DNA of 64,000 nt from Membranihabitans marinus (GCF_021729155.1 NZ_JAJQYA010000002.1:62001-126000), one strand, 5' to 3'. Positions 9,833-19,950 are shown, numbered from the stretch's first letter. Notes: generated by a model from the sequence alone, not told the origin. Translations and numbers: made by a program.

Positions 9833-10384
9833 ATGAAAATAGAGCAAACACCTCTAGAGGGGCTTAGAATAATAAGACCTCGCGTGTTTAAAGATGATAG
9901 AGGCTACTTTTTTGAGAGTTATCGACAAGACCTACTTCATGACCATGGAATTGCGGTAAACTTTGTTCAAGAAAACCAATCAAAATCTTCCTATGGCGTG
10001 GTCCGAGGCCTTCATTACCAAAGGGGGAAGGATGCTCAAGGAAAATTGGTTCGAGCCGTACAGGGCAAGATCCTGGATGTAGTGGTGGATATTAGACCGG
10101 AATCGAAGACTTATGGGCAGTATTTTTCAATTGAATTAGACGATGTAGAAATGTTGCAATTATGGGTGCCAGCGGGTTTTGCCCATGGCTTTTCAGTTCT
10201 ATCTCCGAAGGCTATAATACAATATAAGTGCGATAATTATTACAATCCCAAAGCGGAAGGTGGTATTATCTGGAACGATGACGATTTGAATATCGATTGG
10301 AAACTGGGAGCTGCCTCAGTCAGTCTATCCGATAAAGACAAAAAACATCCCAAGTTTGCTCAACATACACCGATAGGCATATGA
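9833..10384 (+). CDS. rfbC: dTDP-4-dehydrorhamnose 3,5-epimerase
   Basis: RfbC (RmlC) converts dTDP-4-dehydro-6-deoxyglucose to dTDP-4-dehydrorhamnose in rhamnose-nucleotide synthesis for surface glycans. The cupin-fold signatures are present: GVVRGLHYQ, with the catalytic His environment, then VDIRPESKTYGQY and WVPAGFAHGFSVLS. The length (183 residues) is normal. Its stop overlaps the start of rfbD in an ATGA junction, so translation is coupled. The two earlier pathway genes, rfbA and rfbB, are not in this window. Confidence 0.96.
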   Translation: MKIEQTPLEGLRIIRPRVFKDDRGYFFESYRQDLLHDHGIAVNFVQENQSKSSYGVVRGLHYQRGKDAQGKLVRAVQGKILDVVVDIRPESKTYGQYFSIELDDVEMLQLWVPAGFAHGFSVLSPKAIIQYKCDNYYNPKAEGGIIWNDDDLNIDWKLGAASVSLSDKDKKHPKFAQHTPIGI

Positions 10385-11256
10385 TAAAGATAGGAGTACT
10401 CGGTTCGCAAGGACAGTTGGGTAAAGAATTATATGATTTGCACAATGATCATCCCGAAATAAAGTGGACTTTTTTCGACAGAAAAACTATAGATATCACC
10501 GATGAAGCATCAATAGGGCAGTTGTCTTCTTACGATTTGGACTACATCGTTAATGCTGCAGCCTATACCGCAGTTGATGCTGCTGAAGACGAAGAGGAAA
10601 AAGCTTTTGCTGTTAATGCAGAAGGGGTGAAATATTTGGCCCAGTATTGCAAAGAAGCTGGAATTACCTTGATTCACGTGTCGACCGATTATGTATATGG
10701 GGTATCGGATAAGCCAATAATAGAAGACGGTGTTATAAAACCCATCAATATTTACGGTAAGTCCAAGCAGAGGGGTGAGGATTATGTTCAAACCATTGAA
10801 CCTCATTATTTTATCGTGAGAACATCTTGGTTGTATTCTTCTTATGGGAAAAATTTTGTAAAGACCATGATGAGGTTGGCTCAGTCTCGCAACGAAATAT
10901 CTGTAGTCTCTGATCAGGTAGGATCACCTACTTTTGCCGGTGATTTGGCAAAGGCCATAGTTGCCCTCATTGAGACAGATAACCGGTTTCCAATGGATTC
11001 TGATATTTTTAATTACGCCAACCTGGGGAGTATTACTTGGTGGGAATTTGCCAAGGCAATATTGGCCGAGGATTATCCCCATTGTAAGGTATTGCCAATT
11101 ACTTCTGCCGAATATTCAACCAAAGCTCAAAGGTCGAGTTATTCTGTTCTGGATAGCAGCAAGATAACAGCAAAATGCCCTTCGGTACAAATACTGCCCT
11201 GGAAGGATTCACTATCTATTTGTTTGGATCAAATAAGACAGAGTAAAAGCAAATAA
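10381..11256 (+). CDS. rfbD: dTDP-4-dehydrorhamnose reductase
   Basis: RfbD (RmlD) catalyses the last step to dTDP-L-rhamnose using NAD(P)H. The Rossmann glycine motif GSQGQLGKEL is at the N-terminus. The substrate and catalytic motifs VSTDYVYG and IYGKSKQRGE (the Tyr-x3-Lys pair of an extended short-chain dehydrogenase) follow, as does VRTSWLYSSYGKNFV. At 291 residues it is full length. It overlaps rfbC by four bases. About 120 bases separate it from the next plus-strand gene. Confidence 0.96.
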   Translation: MIKIGVLGSQGQLGKELYDLHNDHPEIKWTFFDRKTIDITDEASIGQLSSYDLDYIVNAAAYTAVDAAEDEEEKAFAVNAEGVKYLAQYCKEAGITLIHVSTDYVYGVSDKPIIEDGVIKPINIYGKSKQRGEDYVQTIEPHYFIVRTSWLYSSYGKNFVKTMMRLAQSRNEISVVSDQVGSPTFAGDLAKAIVALIETDNRFPMDSDIFNYANLGSITWWEFAKAILAEDYPHCKVLPITSAEYSTKAQRSSYSVLDSSKITAKCPSVQILPWKDSLSICLDQIRQSKSK

Positions 11257-11380
11257 GACTATAGGTGTGGTCGTATTATCACCAAATAGGTCTTTCGTAT
11301 TTTCGATAGAATTTCTATATTTTTATAAAGGTTAACACTCTAATTTTATATAATTTCTCCGATTTTAATATCTTTAGTAG

Positions 11381-14077
11381 GTGGGAAAAAAATGGATAAT
11401 ATTAGGTTATGTTGTGATTTGCTATTTATTGGCAAATACTTCCCTCTATGCAACTCATAATAGAGCGGGAGAAATTACTTATGAACAGATAGGAGAACTC
11501 ACCATTAGAATAACCATTGTTACTTATACCAAGTCCAGTAGTCACGTAGATAGAGATAGTTTAATCGTATTTTGGGGAGATGGCAGTATTCAGACTATTG
11601 CCCGTACCAATGGCGATGGACAAATGCTGGAGAACGATATTCAGAAGAACTTTTACGTAGAAGAACACACCTATCCGGGAAGAGGTACCTATACTATAGG
11701 GATGACCGATCCCAATAGGATAGGAGGAATATTGAATGTAAACTATCCCAATTCTATTCGGATACGATTTCACATTACCACTTCCTTTTCTTTTCTAAGT
11801 CAGCAATTTCAAGGAGAGAATAGTTCTGCCATATTATTGCAACCGCCAATAGATATGGGCTGTGTAGGTAAACCTTTTATTCACAATCCCAATGCCTATG
11901 ATCCCGACGGCGATAGTTTGGCCTATGAGTTAATCGTTCCATTGCAAGATGTGGGAACGGAAGTACCCAATTATTTATATCCAGATCAAATATCCCCAGG
12001 AGATAATAATCAGCTCTCTCTAAATGAAAGGACGGGAGAATTAATATGGAATTCACCCCAGAGAGCCGGGCAGTACAATATCGCTATTCGGATAAAAGAA
12101 TATCGACAAGGCGTTCTCATCGGTACTATTGTTAGGGATATGCAGATTCAAATCTTGGACTGCGATAACAATCCGCCCAGTATCGATGTCGCAACTAATA
12201 TATGTGTGGAAGCGGGAAGTTTAATTGATCTCAAGGTCGGTGTGAACGATCCTGAATTTGAAACTCAGCAAGTAAGATTGACGGCTTTGGGAGGACCGTT
12301 GACTCTAGATGTTTCGCCAGCTGTATTCATTAGCGATCCCGGGTTTCAACCCGTGCCAAGAGAAAGTGATTTTATTTGGCAGACCGACTGCTCACACATT
12401 CAGAAAGAAGGCTATACCGTTGTTTTTAAGGCCGTCGATGATTTCTTTCAGGATACCGGCGGATTGGTAGATTTAAAAACATTGAATATTACCGTAGTAG
12501 GTCCTGCACCCGAGGGGTTGGCTATTGAGCGAACGGGAACCTTAAATATTTTAACTTGGAATGAAGAATACTCTTGTAATATGGCCAATAATTTTCAAGG
12601 GTATACGATATGGCGAAGGATAGGAAGTAGCAATGTGCCCGATGATGTGTGTTTGCCTTCTCTGGAAAATTATGGCTATGAAATTGCGGGTTTTGTGGAT
12701 GCTGACAGTCCCGAAATGTTTCAAGATGAGACGGTGCAGAATGGAGTGACCTATTGTTACCGTGTGACAGCAAGATTTGCTAAAACAAGTGCAGGTAATA
12801 ATCCTTACAATATCGTGGAAAGTAGGCCTAGTGAAGAAGTATGTATCATGATTCAAAGGGATTTGCCTTTATTGACAAGGGCAAATATCAGTCAGACCAG
12901 TACTACTGCCGGTATCGTTGATGTTGAATGGATAAAGCCAGAAATTAATGTTGATTCGGCCAATGTAGATGGACCTTATATAATGCAATTGTATCATTCT
13001 TATAGTCTTGATGGTGTGTATAGCCCCATCCCGGATGCATTGGTTACGGCCAGCAATATAGATTCTTTTGATCTCAAGTATTTCTATACACATACTGGGT
13101 TGAATACAGAGACTGAGCAATCTTTTTACAAGGTCATATTACAAGCACAGAGTAGAGATATTGGATTTTCCTCGATAGCATCGACGATTGTATTGACTTC
13201 CCAGGTAGCCAACAAGAGAGTAAACTTGACGTGGAACTCATTGACTCCATGGATGAATTACGAGTATACGATATTCAGAGAAGAGGGCGGCGAGTTTGTA
13301 GAAATTGGAAAATCCATCTTACCTAATTTTACAGATGACGATGTCGAAAATGGGGTTGAGTATTGTTATAAAGTCGAGGGTGCTGGTGTATTCGTCGGAA
13401 TATCATATCCAGATACTACCTATAATTTTTCACAAGAGTTATGCGTCATTCCCGATGATGTGATTCCTCCCTGTAAGCCTATATTGACGGTGGAGTCCAA
13501 TTGTATGGACAATCCCAATGCAACGATATTTTCCAATACTTTGAGTTTTGGTTTGTCCGATACCTGTAGTGACCAAATCAATGATTTGTTTACTTCCGTT
13601 TACTTTAGACCGTTTGGCAGCGATGAATTTGTCGATATTACAGATAGCAATCCGTTGTCCTTTATCAATAATGAAACGGCCAATCACAGCAGTACCGATG
13701 GTTTTGCAGGATGTTATACCGTTCGATTTACCGACGATTTTGGCAATCTAGGTCCGACCAGTGATACCATTTGTGTGGACGCATGTCCACTATATATATT
13801 GCCCAATGTCTTTACTCCCAATGGTGATGGTAACAACGATCTATATTTTCCATTGCGAAAAGCCTTTGTCGATAGGATTCAGTTTTCCGTTTTTAATCGA
13901 TGGGGCAATTTGGTCTATGAAACCGCCGATCCAGAAATCAATTGGAATGGATTTAATTTAGATGGAAAAGAAGCGGAAACTGGTACTTATACCTATAGAT
14001 GTGATATATTTGTGGGTACGCAAAGTGGTTCACAATTGATTAATTCATTGAGTGGAACCATCGATCTAATTCGTTAA
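11381..14077 (+). CDS. Gliding-associated surface protein with fibronectin III-like repeats (T9SS type B)
   Basis: This 898-residue exported protein starts at GTG 11381; an in-frame stop directly precedes it and no ATG is close. The signal peptide is about residues 1-24. Residues about 25-270 form a module beginning THNRAGEITYEQ, with GCVGKPFIHNPNAYDPDGD and later LIWNSPQRAGQYNIAIRIKEYR; the 749-residue protein at 32808 carries a related module. The middle (about 380-690) looks like several fibronectin type III-like domains, with repeated NGVTYCYRV or NGVEYCYKV strands. The C-terminal domain (about 805-898) is a good gliding-motility-associated CHU_C domain: LPNVFTPNGDGNNDLYFP, FNRWGNLVYE and GTYTYRCDIFV. 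This predicts secretion through T9SS and surface display. Binding target unknown. Confidence 0.88.
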   Translation: MGKKWIILGYVVICYLLANTSLYATHNRAGEITYEQIGELTIRITIVTYTKSSSHVDRDSLIVFWGDGSIQTIARTNGDGQMLENDIQKNFYVEEHTYPGRGTYTIGMTDPNRIGGILNVNYPNSIRIRFHITTSFSFLSQQFQGENSSAILLQPPIDMGCVGKPFIHNPNAYDPDGDSLAYELIVPLQDVGTEVPNYLYPDQISPGDNNQLSLNERTGELIWNSPQRAGQYNIAIRIKEYRQGVLIGTIVRDMQIQILDCDNNPPSIDVATNICVEAGSLIDLKVGVNDPEFETQQVRLTALGGPLTLDVSPAVFISDPGFQPVPRESDFIWQTDCSHIQKEGYTVVFKAVDDFFQDTGGLVDLKTLNITVVGPAPEGLAIERTGTLNILTWNEEYSCNMANNFQGYTIWRRIGSSNVPDDVCLPSLENYGYEIAGFVDADSPEMFQDETVQNGVTYCYRVTARFAKTSAGNNPYNIVESRPSEEVCIMIQRDLPLLTRANISQTSTTAGIVDVEWIKPEINVDSANVDGPYIMQLYHSYSLDGVYSPIPDALVTASNIDSFDLKYFYTHTGLNTETEQSFYKVILQAQSRDIGFSSIASTIVLTSQVANKRVNLTWNSLTPWMNYEYTIFREEGGEFVEIGKSILPNFTDDDVENGVEYCYKVEGAGVFVGISYPDTTYNFSQELCVIPDDVIPPCKPILTVESNCMDNPNATIFSNTLSFGLSDTCSDQINDLFTSVYFRPFGSDEFVDITDSNPLSFINNETANHSSTDGFAGCYTVRFTDDFGNLGPTSDTICVDACPLYILPNVFTPNGDGNNDLYFPLRKAFVDRIQFSVFNRWGNLVYETADPEINWNGFNLDGKEAETGTYTYRCDIFVGTQSGSQLINSLSGTIDLIR

Positions 14078-14088
14078 AAAATACCCTT

Positions 14089-14691
14089 ATGTTTACTGGA
14101 ATAGTAGAAAACCTCGGAGAGGTTGTGTCGGCTGAGCAAGAGCAGAATAACATTGTTTATTGGATTCAATCCACATTGACACCAGAATTTAAAATTGACC
14201 AAAGTGTGTCTCACGATGGAGTCTGTCTTACTGTAGAAGCCATAGATCTACAAAAGAATCAATACCGTGTAACGGCCATTGATCAAACCTTGAATAAGAC
14301 CAATCTCTTGGAGTGGAAAGTGGGGAAAAAGGTGAATCTGGAGCGTTCTGTTACTTTAGAACATCGCCTTGATGGACATATGGTTCAAGGACATGTGGAT
14401 GGAACCTTGAGATGTGTGTCTATTGAGGAAAAAGAAGGGAGTCGCCTGTATGGATTCACCATACCTCAGAAGGATCTTCCCCTTGTTGTGGCTCAAGGTT
14501 CGATTACCCTAGAGGGCATTAGTTTAACCATTGCTTCATTGGAAGAAGATCGATTAAAGGTCGCCATCATCCCCTATACTTATCAACATACTACTGTTCA
14601 ATTTTGGAAAGTTGGACAATTAATCAATGTAGAGTACGATCTTTTTGGGAAATATTTTATGAGGTATATGAAATTGTATCAGACTACATAA
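14089..14691 (+). CDS. ribE: Riboflavin synthase, alpha subunit
   Basis: The enzyme dismutates two 6,7-dimethyl-8-ribityllumazine molecules into riboflavin and a pyrimidine. It has the two homologous beta-barrel lumazine-binding domains: MFTGIVENLGEV with SHDGVCLTV in the first half, and GHMVQGHVDGT, then GSITLEGISLTIA in the second. The length (200 residues) is normal. It begins 11 bases after the preceding surface-protein gene on the same strand. No FMN riboswitch is evident upstream, since the upstream bases are coding sequence. Other rib genes are not in the window. Confidence 0.96.
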   Translation: MFTGIVENLGEVVSAEQEQNNIVYWIQSTLTPEFKIDQSVSHDGVCLTVEAIDLQKNQYRVTAIDQTLNKTNLLEWKVGKKVNLERSVTLEHRLDGHMVQGHVDGTLRCVSIEEKEGSRLYGFTIPQKDLPLVVAQGSITLEGISLTIASLEEDRLKVAIIPYTYQHTTVQFWKVGQLINVEYDLFGKYFMRYMKLYQTT

Positions 14692-14827
14692 GCATGTAAC
14701 TAAATGGCCAAAAGGTCAGCAGCTCAACAAAGGGTTGAATTCCGTGTTTTATGGAATTGAAAAAATGACCTATGATAGTAGATGGCAAGAAAATTTTGAT
14801 TAAGATTACATTCCAAATATAGATGAG

Positions 14828-16039
14828 ATGTTGTTTTTGTATCGTGTGTTAATGAAAATATTGGAAGTAGTCTTATTGAACTTAGGGAGGTTTAATAATA
14901 AGTTAAATCTTAGGAATCAAGGACTTAAGACTCAGTCTGTACAGGAGTTGGATCGGTGTATATGGATCCATGCAGCCTCGTTAGGTGAGTTTGAACAGGG
15001 CAAGCCCGTACTCGATCTTATCAAGGCAAAATACCCCAATATCCCCTTGGTTTTGACTTTTTTTTCCTCATCAGGCTATGAGAAGAGAAAAAACTATGAA
15101 TTGGCTGATGCGGTATATTATCTGCCCTATGATACTGGTAGGGCTATGACATCCTTTATTGAAAAAATACAACCATTGGCTGTTATTTTTATCAAATACG
15201 AATTTTGGTTCAATGCATTATCTATACTAAAACAAAAACAGATCGATTATTATTTTATATCTACTGTTTTTAGGCCAAATCAATATTTTTTTAAATCCTG
15301 GGGTAGGCCTTTTTTGTCCTTAGTTGCTGGGGCGGAAAAACTCTTTGTTCAGAATAGGTCTTCTGCATTATTACTTGCAGAAAAGGGTATTGAAAATGTA
15401 ATGGTGACCGGAGATACTAGGATAGATAGGGTATTGGAGTTGGTGGATCAAGCTTTTGATCATCGGGAAATCGCAGCATTTACCCGAGGCCATTTTACGG
15501 TTATAGCTGGAAGTACTTGGCCTGGCGACGAAGAGGTCTTATTAGAGGCCATAGATCACTTTCCCGATTGGAAATGGATTCTTGCCCCTCATGAAATTTC
15601 ACCGACAGCCATTCAAGTGTTGAGCAAGCGATTGGGTTCGAGGATGCAGTTGCTGTCCCAAATAGATGTTGAAGAAGAATTTCAGGTTCTGATAGTGGAT
15701 AGTGTGGGATTGCTTTCGAGAATATATAGATATGGTGATTTGGCTTATATTGGAGGTGGTTTTGGTGCTGGCATTCACAATACTTTAGAACCATTGGTCT
15801 ATCGGTTGCCGGTATTATTTGGACCTAAGTATTCCAAGTTTCCAGAAGCAATAGCGATAGTGGAAGGTGAAATGGGAAGAAGTATTACTTCTGCAGAAAC
15901 CTTAATAAATGGTCTTACACACTTTGCCCGAGAAGAGACTCTATTGGGAGTGAAGGCAAAAATTTCAGAATATATAGATGAAAATTCTGGAGCATCAAAG
16001 AAAATATTGGCGGAAATATCAAAAAAAATTATCAATTAA
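14828..16039 (+). CDS. waaA: 3-deoxy-D-manno-octulosonic acid (Kdo) transferase
   Basis: WaaA transfers Kdo from CMP-Kdo to lipid A precursor on the cytoplasmic face of the inner membrane, a core step in lipopolysaccharide synthesis. The GT-B family motifs are clear: HAASLGEFEQGKPVL near the N-terminus, TGDTRIDRV in the middle, ILAPHEISP, and the C-terminal GGGFGAGIHNTLEPLVY. An N-terminal hydrophobic helix (about residues 2-18) fits the usual membrane anchor. At 403 residues it is of normal length. The next gene, a heptose kinase also used for LPS core synthesis, starts 7 bases after its stop. Confidence 0.95.
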   Translation: MLFLYRVLMKILEVVLLNLGRFNNKLNLRNQGLKTQSVQELDRCIWIHAASLGEFEQGKPVLDLIKAKYPNIPLVLTFFSSSGYEKRKNYELADAVYYLPYDTGRAMTSFIEKIQPLAVIFIKYEFWFNALSILKQKQIDYYFISTVFRPNQYFFKSWGRPFLSLVAGAEKLFVQNRSSALLLAEKGIENVMVTGDTRIDRVLELVDQAFDHREIAAFTRGHFTVIAGSTWPGDEEVLLEAIDHFPDWKWILAPHEISPTAIQVLSKRLGSRMQLLSQIDVEEEFQVLIVDSVGLLSRIYRYGDLAYIGGGFGAGIHNTLEPLVYRLPVLFGPKYSKFPEAIAIVEGEMGRSITSAETLINGLTHFAREETLLGVKAKISEYIDENSGASKKILAEISKKIIN

Positions 16040-16046
16040 ATTGGGT

Positions 16047-17012
16047 ATGAAATCATTTGAGACTAGAAAAAAGGTATTGATTATCGGTGACATAATGTTG
16101 GACCGCTATCTTTTTGGGACGGTTACAAGAATTTCACCGGAAGCACCAGTTCCAGTTTTAGACTATAGAGAAACCGATCATCGATTGGGAGGGGCGGCCA
16201 ATGTGGCCCTGAATTTATTGGGATTTGACGCCGATGTATTTTTGATTTCTATAATGGGAAGGGATGAAGAAGGCGATATTTTAAGAAAAATACTTGAAGA
16301 TAACAATATTCCTACAACCTATCTAGTAGAATCTCATACCAGAAGAACCACTTTAAAAACCCGGGTAATGGCCTCCAATCATCAGTTGTTGAGAGTAGAT
16401 AGGGAGGATAAAGACCCTCTGTCTGTAGAAGACGAAGGACGTGTTAAATCAGTGATAGAAGAAAGTATTTCGATACTGCAGCCGGATGGAATTGTGTTAC
16501 AGGATTACAACAAAGGCATGTTAACTCCTGAGGTTATTAGGTATTCTATAGCCTTGGCTCAGGAGAATAATATCCCTGTCTTTGTAGATCCAAAGACGGC
16601 CAACACTGCCTGTTATAGTCATTGTACGGTATTTAAACCCAACCTCAAAGAAGCGGAAACTATTTTGGGTTATTCTATTCAATTGGATGAAGCGGGATTG
16701 TCCAAGGCTGCTGAAGATTTACAAAAAATAACAATCCACGAATTGACAATGATCACACTTTCTGACAGAGGTATGTATTTAAAAAGAAAAGAAGGTCAAG
16801 GAATCTATATCGATGCAATAAAGCAAAAAGTATCTGATGTTTGTGGAGCTGGGGATACGGTAATAAGTACCTTGACCATCGGCTATTTAAGCGGATATTC
16901 AGATCGGGAATTGGGATTGATCTCCAATCTAGCAGGTCACATTGTATGCCGGTTTCCCGGAGTGGTACCCATTGATGTAAATATGTTAAAATCTGAAATG
17001 ATTTTTATTTAA
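16047..17012 (+). CDS. D-glycero-beta-D-manno-heptose-7-phosphate kinase (HldE kinase domain / RfaE1-like)
   Basis: This PfkB/ribokinase-family protein belongs to the ADP-heptose pathway for LPS core sugar. Motifs include IIGDIMLDRYLFG at the N-terminus, GGAANVALNL for substrate binding, DYNKGMLT, FKPNLKEAE, and the ATP/anion-hole VCGAGDTVIS with the catalytic Asp. It contains only the kinase part; the adenylyltransferase domain found in bifunctional HldE is absent. I chose the ATG at 16047 (MKSFETRKK), 7 bases after waaA. An upstream start at 15978 would overlap waaA by 62 bases and add a basic tail not usual in the family. Its pairing with waaA supports an LPS role. Confidence 0.9.
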   Translation: MKSFETRKKVLIIGDIMLDRYLFGTVTRISPEAPVPVLDYRETDHRLGGAANVALNLLGFDADVFLISIMGRDEEGDILRKILEDNNIPTTYLVESHTRRTTLKTRVMASNHQLLRVDREDKDPLSVEDEGRVKSVIEESISILQPDGIVLQDYNKGMLTPEVIRYSIALAQENNIPVFVDPKTANTACYSHCTVFKPNLKEAETILGYSIQLDEAGLSKAAEDLQKITIHELTMITLSDRGMYLKRKEGQGIYIDAIKQKVSDVCGAGDTVISTLTIGYLSGYSDRELGLISNLAGHIVCRFPGVVPIDVNMLKSEMIFI

Positions 17013-17222
17013 AATATAAATACCAAAATACAATTGGTAACTTTATTTCATATAATGGTAATAAGTTTTATTTTCGCGTAGATTATATTAAATAGTTGAT
17101 AGATTTTGATAGGATGGATGTAATCTAGTCAATAGATTTTTCGTTCTGTATAGATTTCCAGTAATTTAAGCATTGAATCTAATGGTTATTGCTTTTATAA
17201 AAATGCATTAAAAGAAACAAGT

Positions 17223-19118
17223 ATGAAAAGATTTTACGGTTTTGCGGTTTTAGTTATGTTGCCTATATTATCTTGGGCGCAAACACCTCTATTAAATTTC
17301 GATTTTGATGGAGGCTTTCAGGGTTGGGTCCCAGTCAGTGTTGAGTGTAATGGAGTCACAAGTGATGAGGCCAAATGGAGTTGGGTAGCCGATGGAAGTA
17401 CTGACCAAGGCATATATTCCAGTGGTTTTGGTCAATTGGATAGTCGAACTCCAGACAATGGTATCGTCATATTGAATTCAGAGTTTCTGGATAATATGGG
17501 ATTGGACAATAATATTGGCAATGGACCATGTCCGTCTCCTCAAGTGGCGGAATTGATATCGCCATCTTTGGATTTTACTAATCAATCTGAGGTGTATATG
17601 TCTTTTAGCCAATTGTATTTGCGATTTCAAGGGTATACCGATGCTTTTGCCGAAACATCTACCTATGTAGCGGTAACTACAGATGGAACCACATGGACTG
17701 AGATTCCCATCAATGAAACAGTAGCTATCTTAAGAACGAATACCATTGAAGAAAATGAGGTAACTCTTGATTTGACCAGTTATTTGGCCGGTAAATCCAA
17801 TGTTCAGGTTAAATTCTTGTGGAGAGGAGATTATTATTTTTGGGGTGTAGATGATGTTAGATTTTTTGATAGCAAGGTCAATGACTTGGCTATATCTGCT
17901 TTTAAATACCCTGTAGGTAATTATGAAACTCCGGTGTCTATGATTACCTCCGATACCATGACTTTTATCGCCGATGTAACGAACAACGGTTCAGCTGTAG
18001 TGGATAGTGCTTATCTTAGAGTTTCGGTAAGATCAAATACCGCCAATTCAGTATTGTACTTTACCGATAGTGTTTTAGTAGAAAACTTAATGCCTGGAGA
18101 TACTATAGAGGTAAGTACACCGAATATATATGTGCCCAATGAGTTGACAGAAGGTACTTATTTATTTGTTTATAGTTTCCGAAATGTGGAGGACATTGAT
18201 GAAATTAATGAAACTAATAATTTGGCTGCAGACTTTTTTAGAGTATCTGAAGGAAATTATCGAAAGACGGATAGAGGAGATAATATCTTTTATACCAATC
18301 CCGATGAAGTACCATTTATTATTGGAAATTTTTATAAGACCAATCCTTTTTACACCGGCCGTCTTGTAGCCAAAAAGATTACTTTTTCCAATTTTACGCC
18401 TGACAATTCAACATTAGCAGGGAAGGAAGTTATATTGAAATTGTATAAGATCTCTGATGATGTCAAAGATGATTTATCTGATTTGGATATTACTTCAGAA
18501 AATAATGCAACCATTGAAACCATAGGAATTGGTACTTATACTTATACTAGTGCAGATGACGACGTAAGTACATTGGATCGTTTTTCTGCGGATTTATACA
18601 GTTTTACCAATCTGGATTCTGCCGTTGTTTTAGAACCAGGTAGTCGGTATATCGCAGCGATTCAATACGCCGGTAGTTCTGTAAAATTAGGTCAGCATTT
18701 AGGTAGAAGAATTACTTATTACAGAGGTTTGGGAAGTAGCCAAATAGCCACTGTAATATTTGACAACAATACATGGAGTATGAACAATCCATTTGGTAGT
18801 GCTGTAGCCATCATCGGATTGGATATAGAAGCCGATGTAATGACAGCCAATGAGTTGGAGTTGTCGGAAGCCGAAGTGACTATCTTCCCTAATCCAGCCA
18901 CTGATTTCATCAATGTAGATTTAACATTAAACAATCCTCAGACTATATCTACTTATTTGACCGATGTGACTGGTAAAATATTGGCTAGAAAATCCTATGA
19001 CAATTTTGTTCAAGGGACGGTCCGTTTTGAAGTAAGCCAATACCCTGCAGGTACTTATTTCGTTAGATTAGATTCTGACCAAGGTGTCAAAGTAAAGAAA
19101 ATAGTGGTAGGTCACTAG
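17223..19118 (+). CDS. Secreted protein with T9SS type A sorting domain
   Basis: This 631-residue protein has a signal peptide (residues 1-20, MKRFYGF...SWAQ). Residues about 22-215 resemble a MAM or concanavalin-like jelly roll (LLNFDFDGGFQGW, AELISPSLDF, WGVDDVRFF). Residues about 220-350 resemble a CARDB-type cell-adhesion module (NDLAISAFKYP, VTNNGSAVVDSAYLRV, INETNNLA). The C-terminus is a typical type A sorting signal: VTIFPNPATDFINV, then LTDVTGKILARKSY and YPAGTYFVRLDSDQGVKVKKIVV. It should be exported by Sec, passed through T9SS and released or anchored at the surface. No catalytic motif is visible. A strong terminator follows within 30 bases. Confidence 0.88.
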   Translation: MKRFYGFAVLVMLPILSWAQTPLLNFDFDGGFQGWVPVSVECNGVTSDEAKWSWVADGSTDQGIYSSGFGQLDSRTPDNGIVILNSEFLDNMGLDNNIGNGPCPSPQVAELISPSLDFTNQSEVYMSFSQLYLRFQGYTDAFAETSTYVAVTTDGTTWTEIPINETVAILRTNTIEENEVTLDLTSYLAGKSNVQVKFLWRGDYYFWGVDDVRFFDSKVNDLAISAFKYPVGNYETPVSMITSDTMTFIADVTNNGSAVVDSAYLRVSVRSNTANSVLYFTDSVLVENLMPGDTIEVSTPNIYVPNELTEGTYLFVYSFRNVEDIDEINETNNLAADFFRVSEGNYRKTDRGDNIFYTNPDEVPFIIGNFYKTNPFYTGRLVAKKITFSNFTPDNSTLAGKEVILKLYKISDDVKDDLSDLDITSENNATIETIGIGTYTYTSADDDVSTLDRFSADLYSFTNLDSAVVLEPGSRYIAAIQYAGSSVKLGQHLGRRITYYRGLGSSQIATVIFDNNTWSMNNPFGSAVAIIGLDIEADVMTANELELSEAEVTIFPNPATDFINVDLTLNNPQTISTYLTDVTGKILARKSYDNFVQGTVRFEVSQYPAGTYFVRLDSDQGVKVKKIVVGH

Positions 19119-19143
19119 ATCTATCTCTTCTATAGAGTCAATA

Positions 19144-19181
19144 AAAAAATCCCTTAGAACTGATGTTTTAAGGGATTTTTT
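19144..19181. terminator. Bidirectional Rho-independent terminator
   Basis: A perfect 13-bp stem (19144-19156 with 19169-19181) encloses a 12-base loop, with AAAAAATCCC on one arm and GGGATTTTTT on the other. It lies between the plus-strand T9SS gene and the minus-strand Anbu protease gene, which converge, so it can end transcripts from both sides. Confidence 0.9.
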
Positions 19182-19209
19182 AATCTTAGGATAGCTATTT
19201 AAATTGTAG

Positions 19210-19950
19210 TTATTGATCAACAGGAATTTTGTCCAATTCAATTAAGTTACTTATCCAGTCTTGAGGTATTTTATCAATGACTTTTTTCAATTCTGCCGCC
19301 CATCTCGATGTGATATTAGAAATGTCTTGTTCGTATAAGCGCTTTTCAATTAATTCCCCATTGTGTTGTTGAAAAATCACAATGTCGATAGGAAAACCCA
19401 CGTCGTTGGCACTAACCCTGGTTGAATCAAATGATAGTAGTCCTGTTTTTAGAGCCACATTTAAGGGGGATTCAAAATTGATAACCCGGTTTAATATAGG
19501 TTTGCCATAACCGGAATTCCCGATAATGGTAAATGGCGTGGCCTGACCAATCTCTATCCAATTGCCTTCGGGATAGAGTAAAAACAATTTATGTTCCTTG
19601 TCATCTTCGAGCTGGCCTCCGACGATAGAAAACAGATTGAATACCAGGCCACTCGTCATTAAAGCCTCCTGGTCTTCGTGTTTGACCCGCCTCAGCTGCT
19701 CGCCAAATGCATTGACGGCTTGATACATTTTAGTGAAGGGGAGAGTGGGGCCATCCAGTATCTCCTCAAAATAAGTGACGGCTTTATCCCTAATCGACCT
19801 CAAACCAGAGGTCATTAAAAATAATTTGTTGTTGCCCGATTGTAAGACTGATATCTTCTTGGCATTTGTGGTTTCTGTACCAGAAGTAATCCGAGTATCT
19901 GCAATGGCCAATAGGCCTTCCTTAACTTTAATTCCTAGACAATAGGTCAT
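19210..19950 (-). CDS. Anbu-type proteasome-like protease (ancestral beta subunit)
   Basis: This is an Ntn-hydrolase of the proteasome beta/HslV superfamily, Anbu subgroup. The N-terminus MTYCLGIKVKEGLLAIADTR is diagnostic: after Met removal Thr becomes residue 1, the catalytic nucleophile. Asp18 (in ADTR) and a Lys of the AKKIS motif (31 or 32) match the usual Asp and Lys partners. The TSGLRSIRDKAV loop and a conserved GYGKPILNR strand follow. The length of 246 residues fits Anbu. It is the last gene of a minus-strand operon after the ATP-grasp and alpha-E genes, the family's recognised neighbours. No ATPase unfoldase gene is nearby. The substrate is unknown; peptide processing linked to the ATP-grasp ligase is inferred from context. 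Confidence 0.9.
   Translation of the reverse strand: MTYCLGIKVKEGLLAIADTRITSGTETTNAKKISVLQSGNNKLFLMTSGLRSIRDKAVTYFEEILDGPTLPFTKMYQAVNAFGEQLRRVKHEDQEALMTSGLVFNLFSIVGGQLEDDKEHKLFLLYPEGNWIEIGQATPFTIIGNSGYGKPILNRVINFESPLNVALKTGLLSFDSTRVSANDVGFPIDIVIFQQHNGELIEKRLYEQDISNITSRWAAELKKVIDKIPQDWISNLIELDKIPVDQ

Noticed and set aside
15978-16046. Longer start for the heptose kinase
   Set aside because: It would overlap waaA by 62 bases and add a basic segment absent from the family; the ATG at 16047 fits better.
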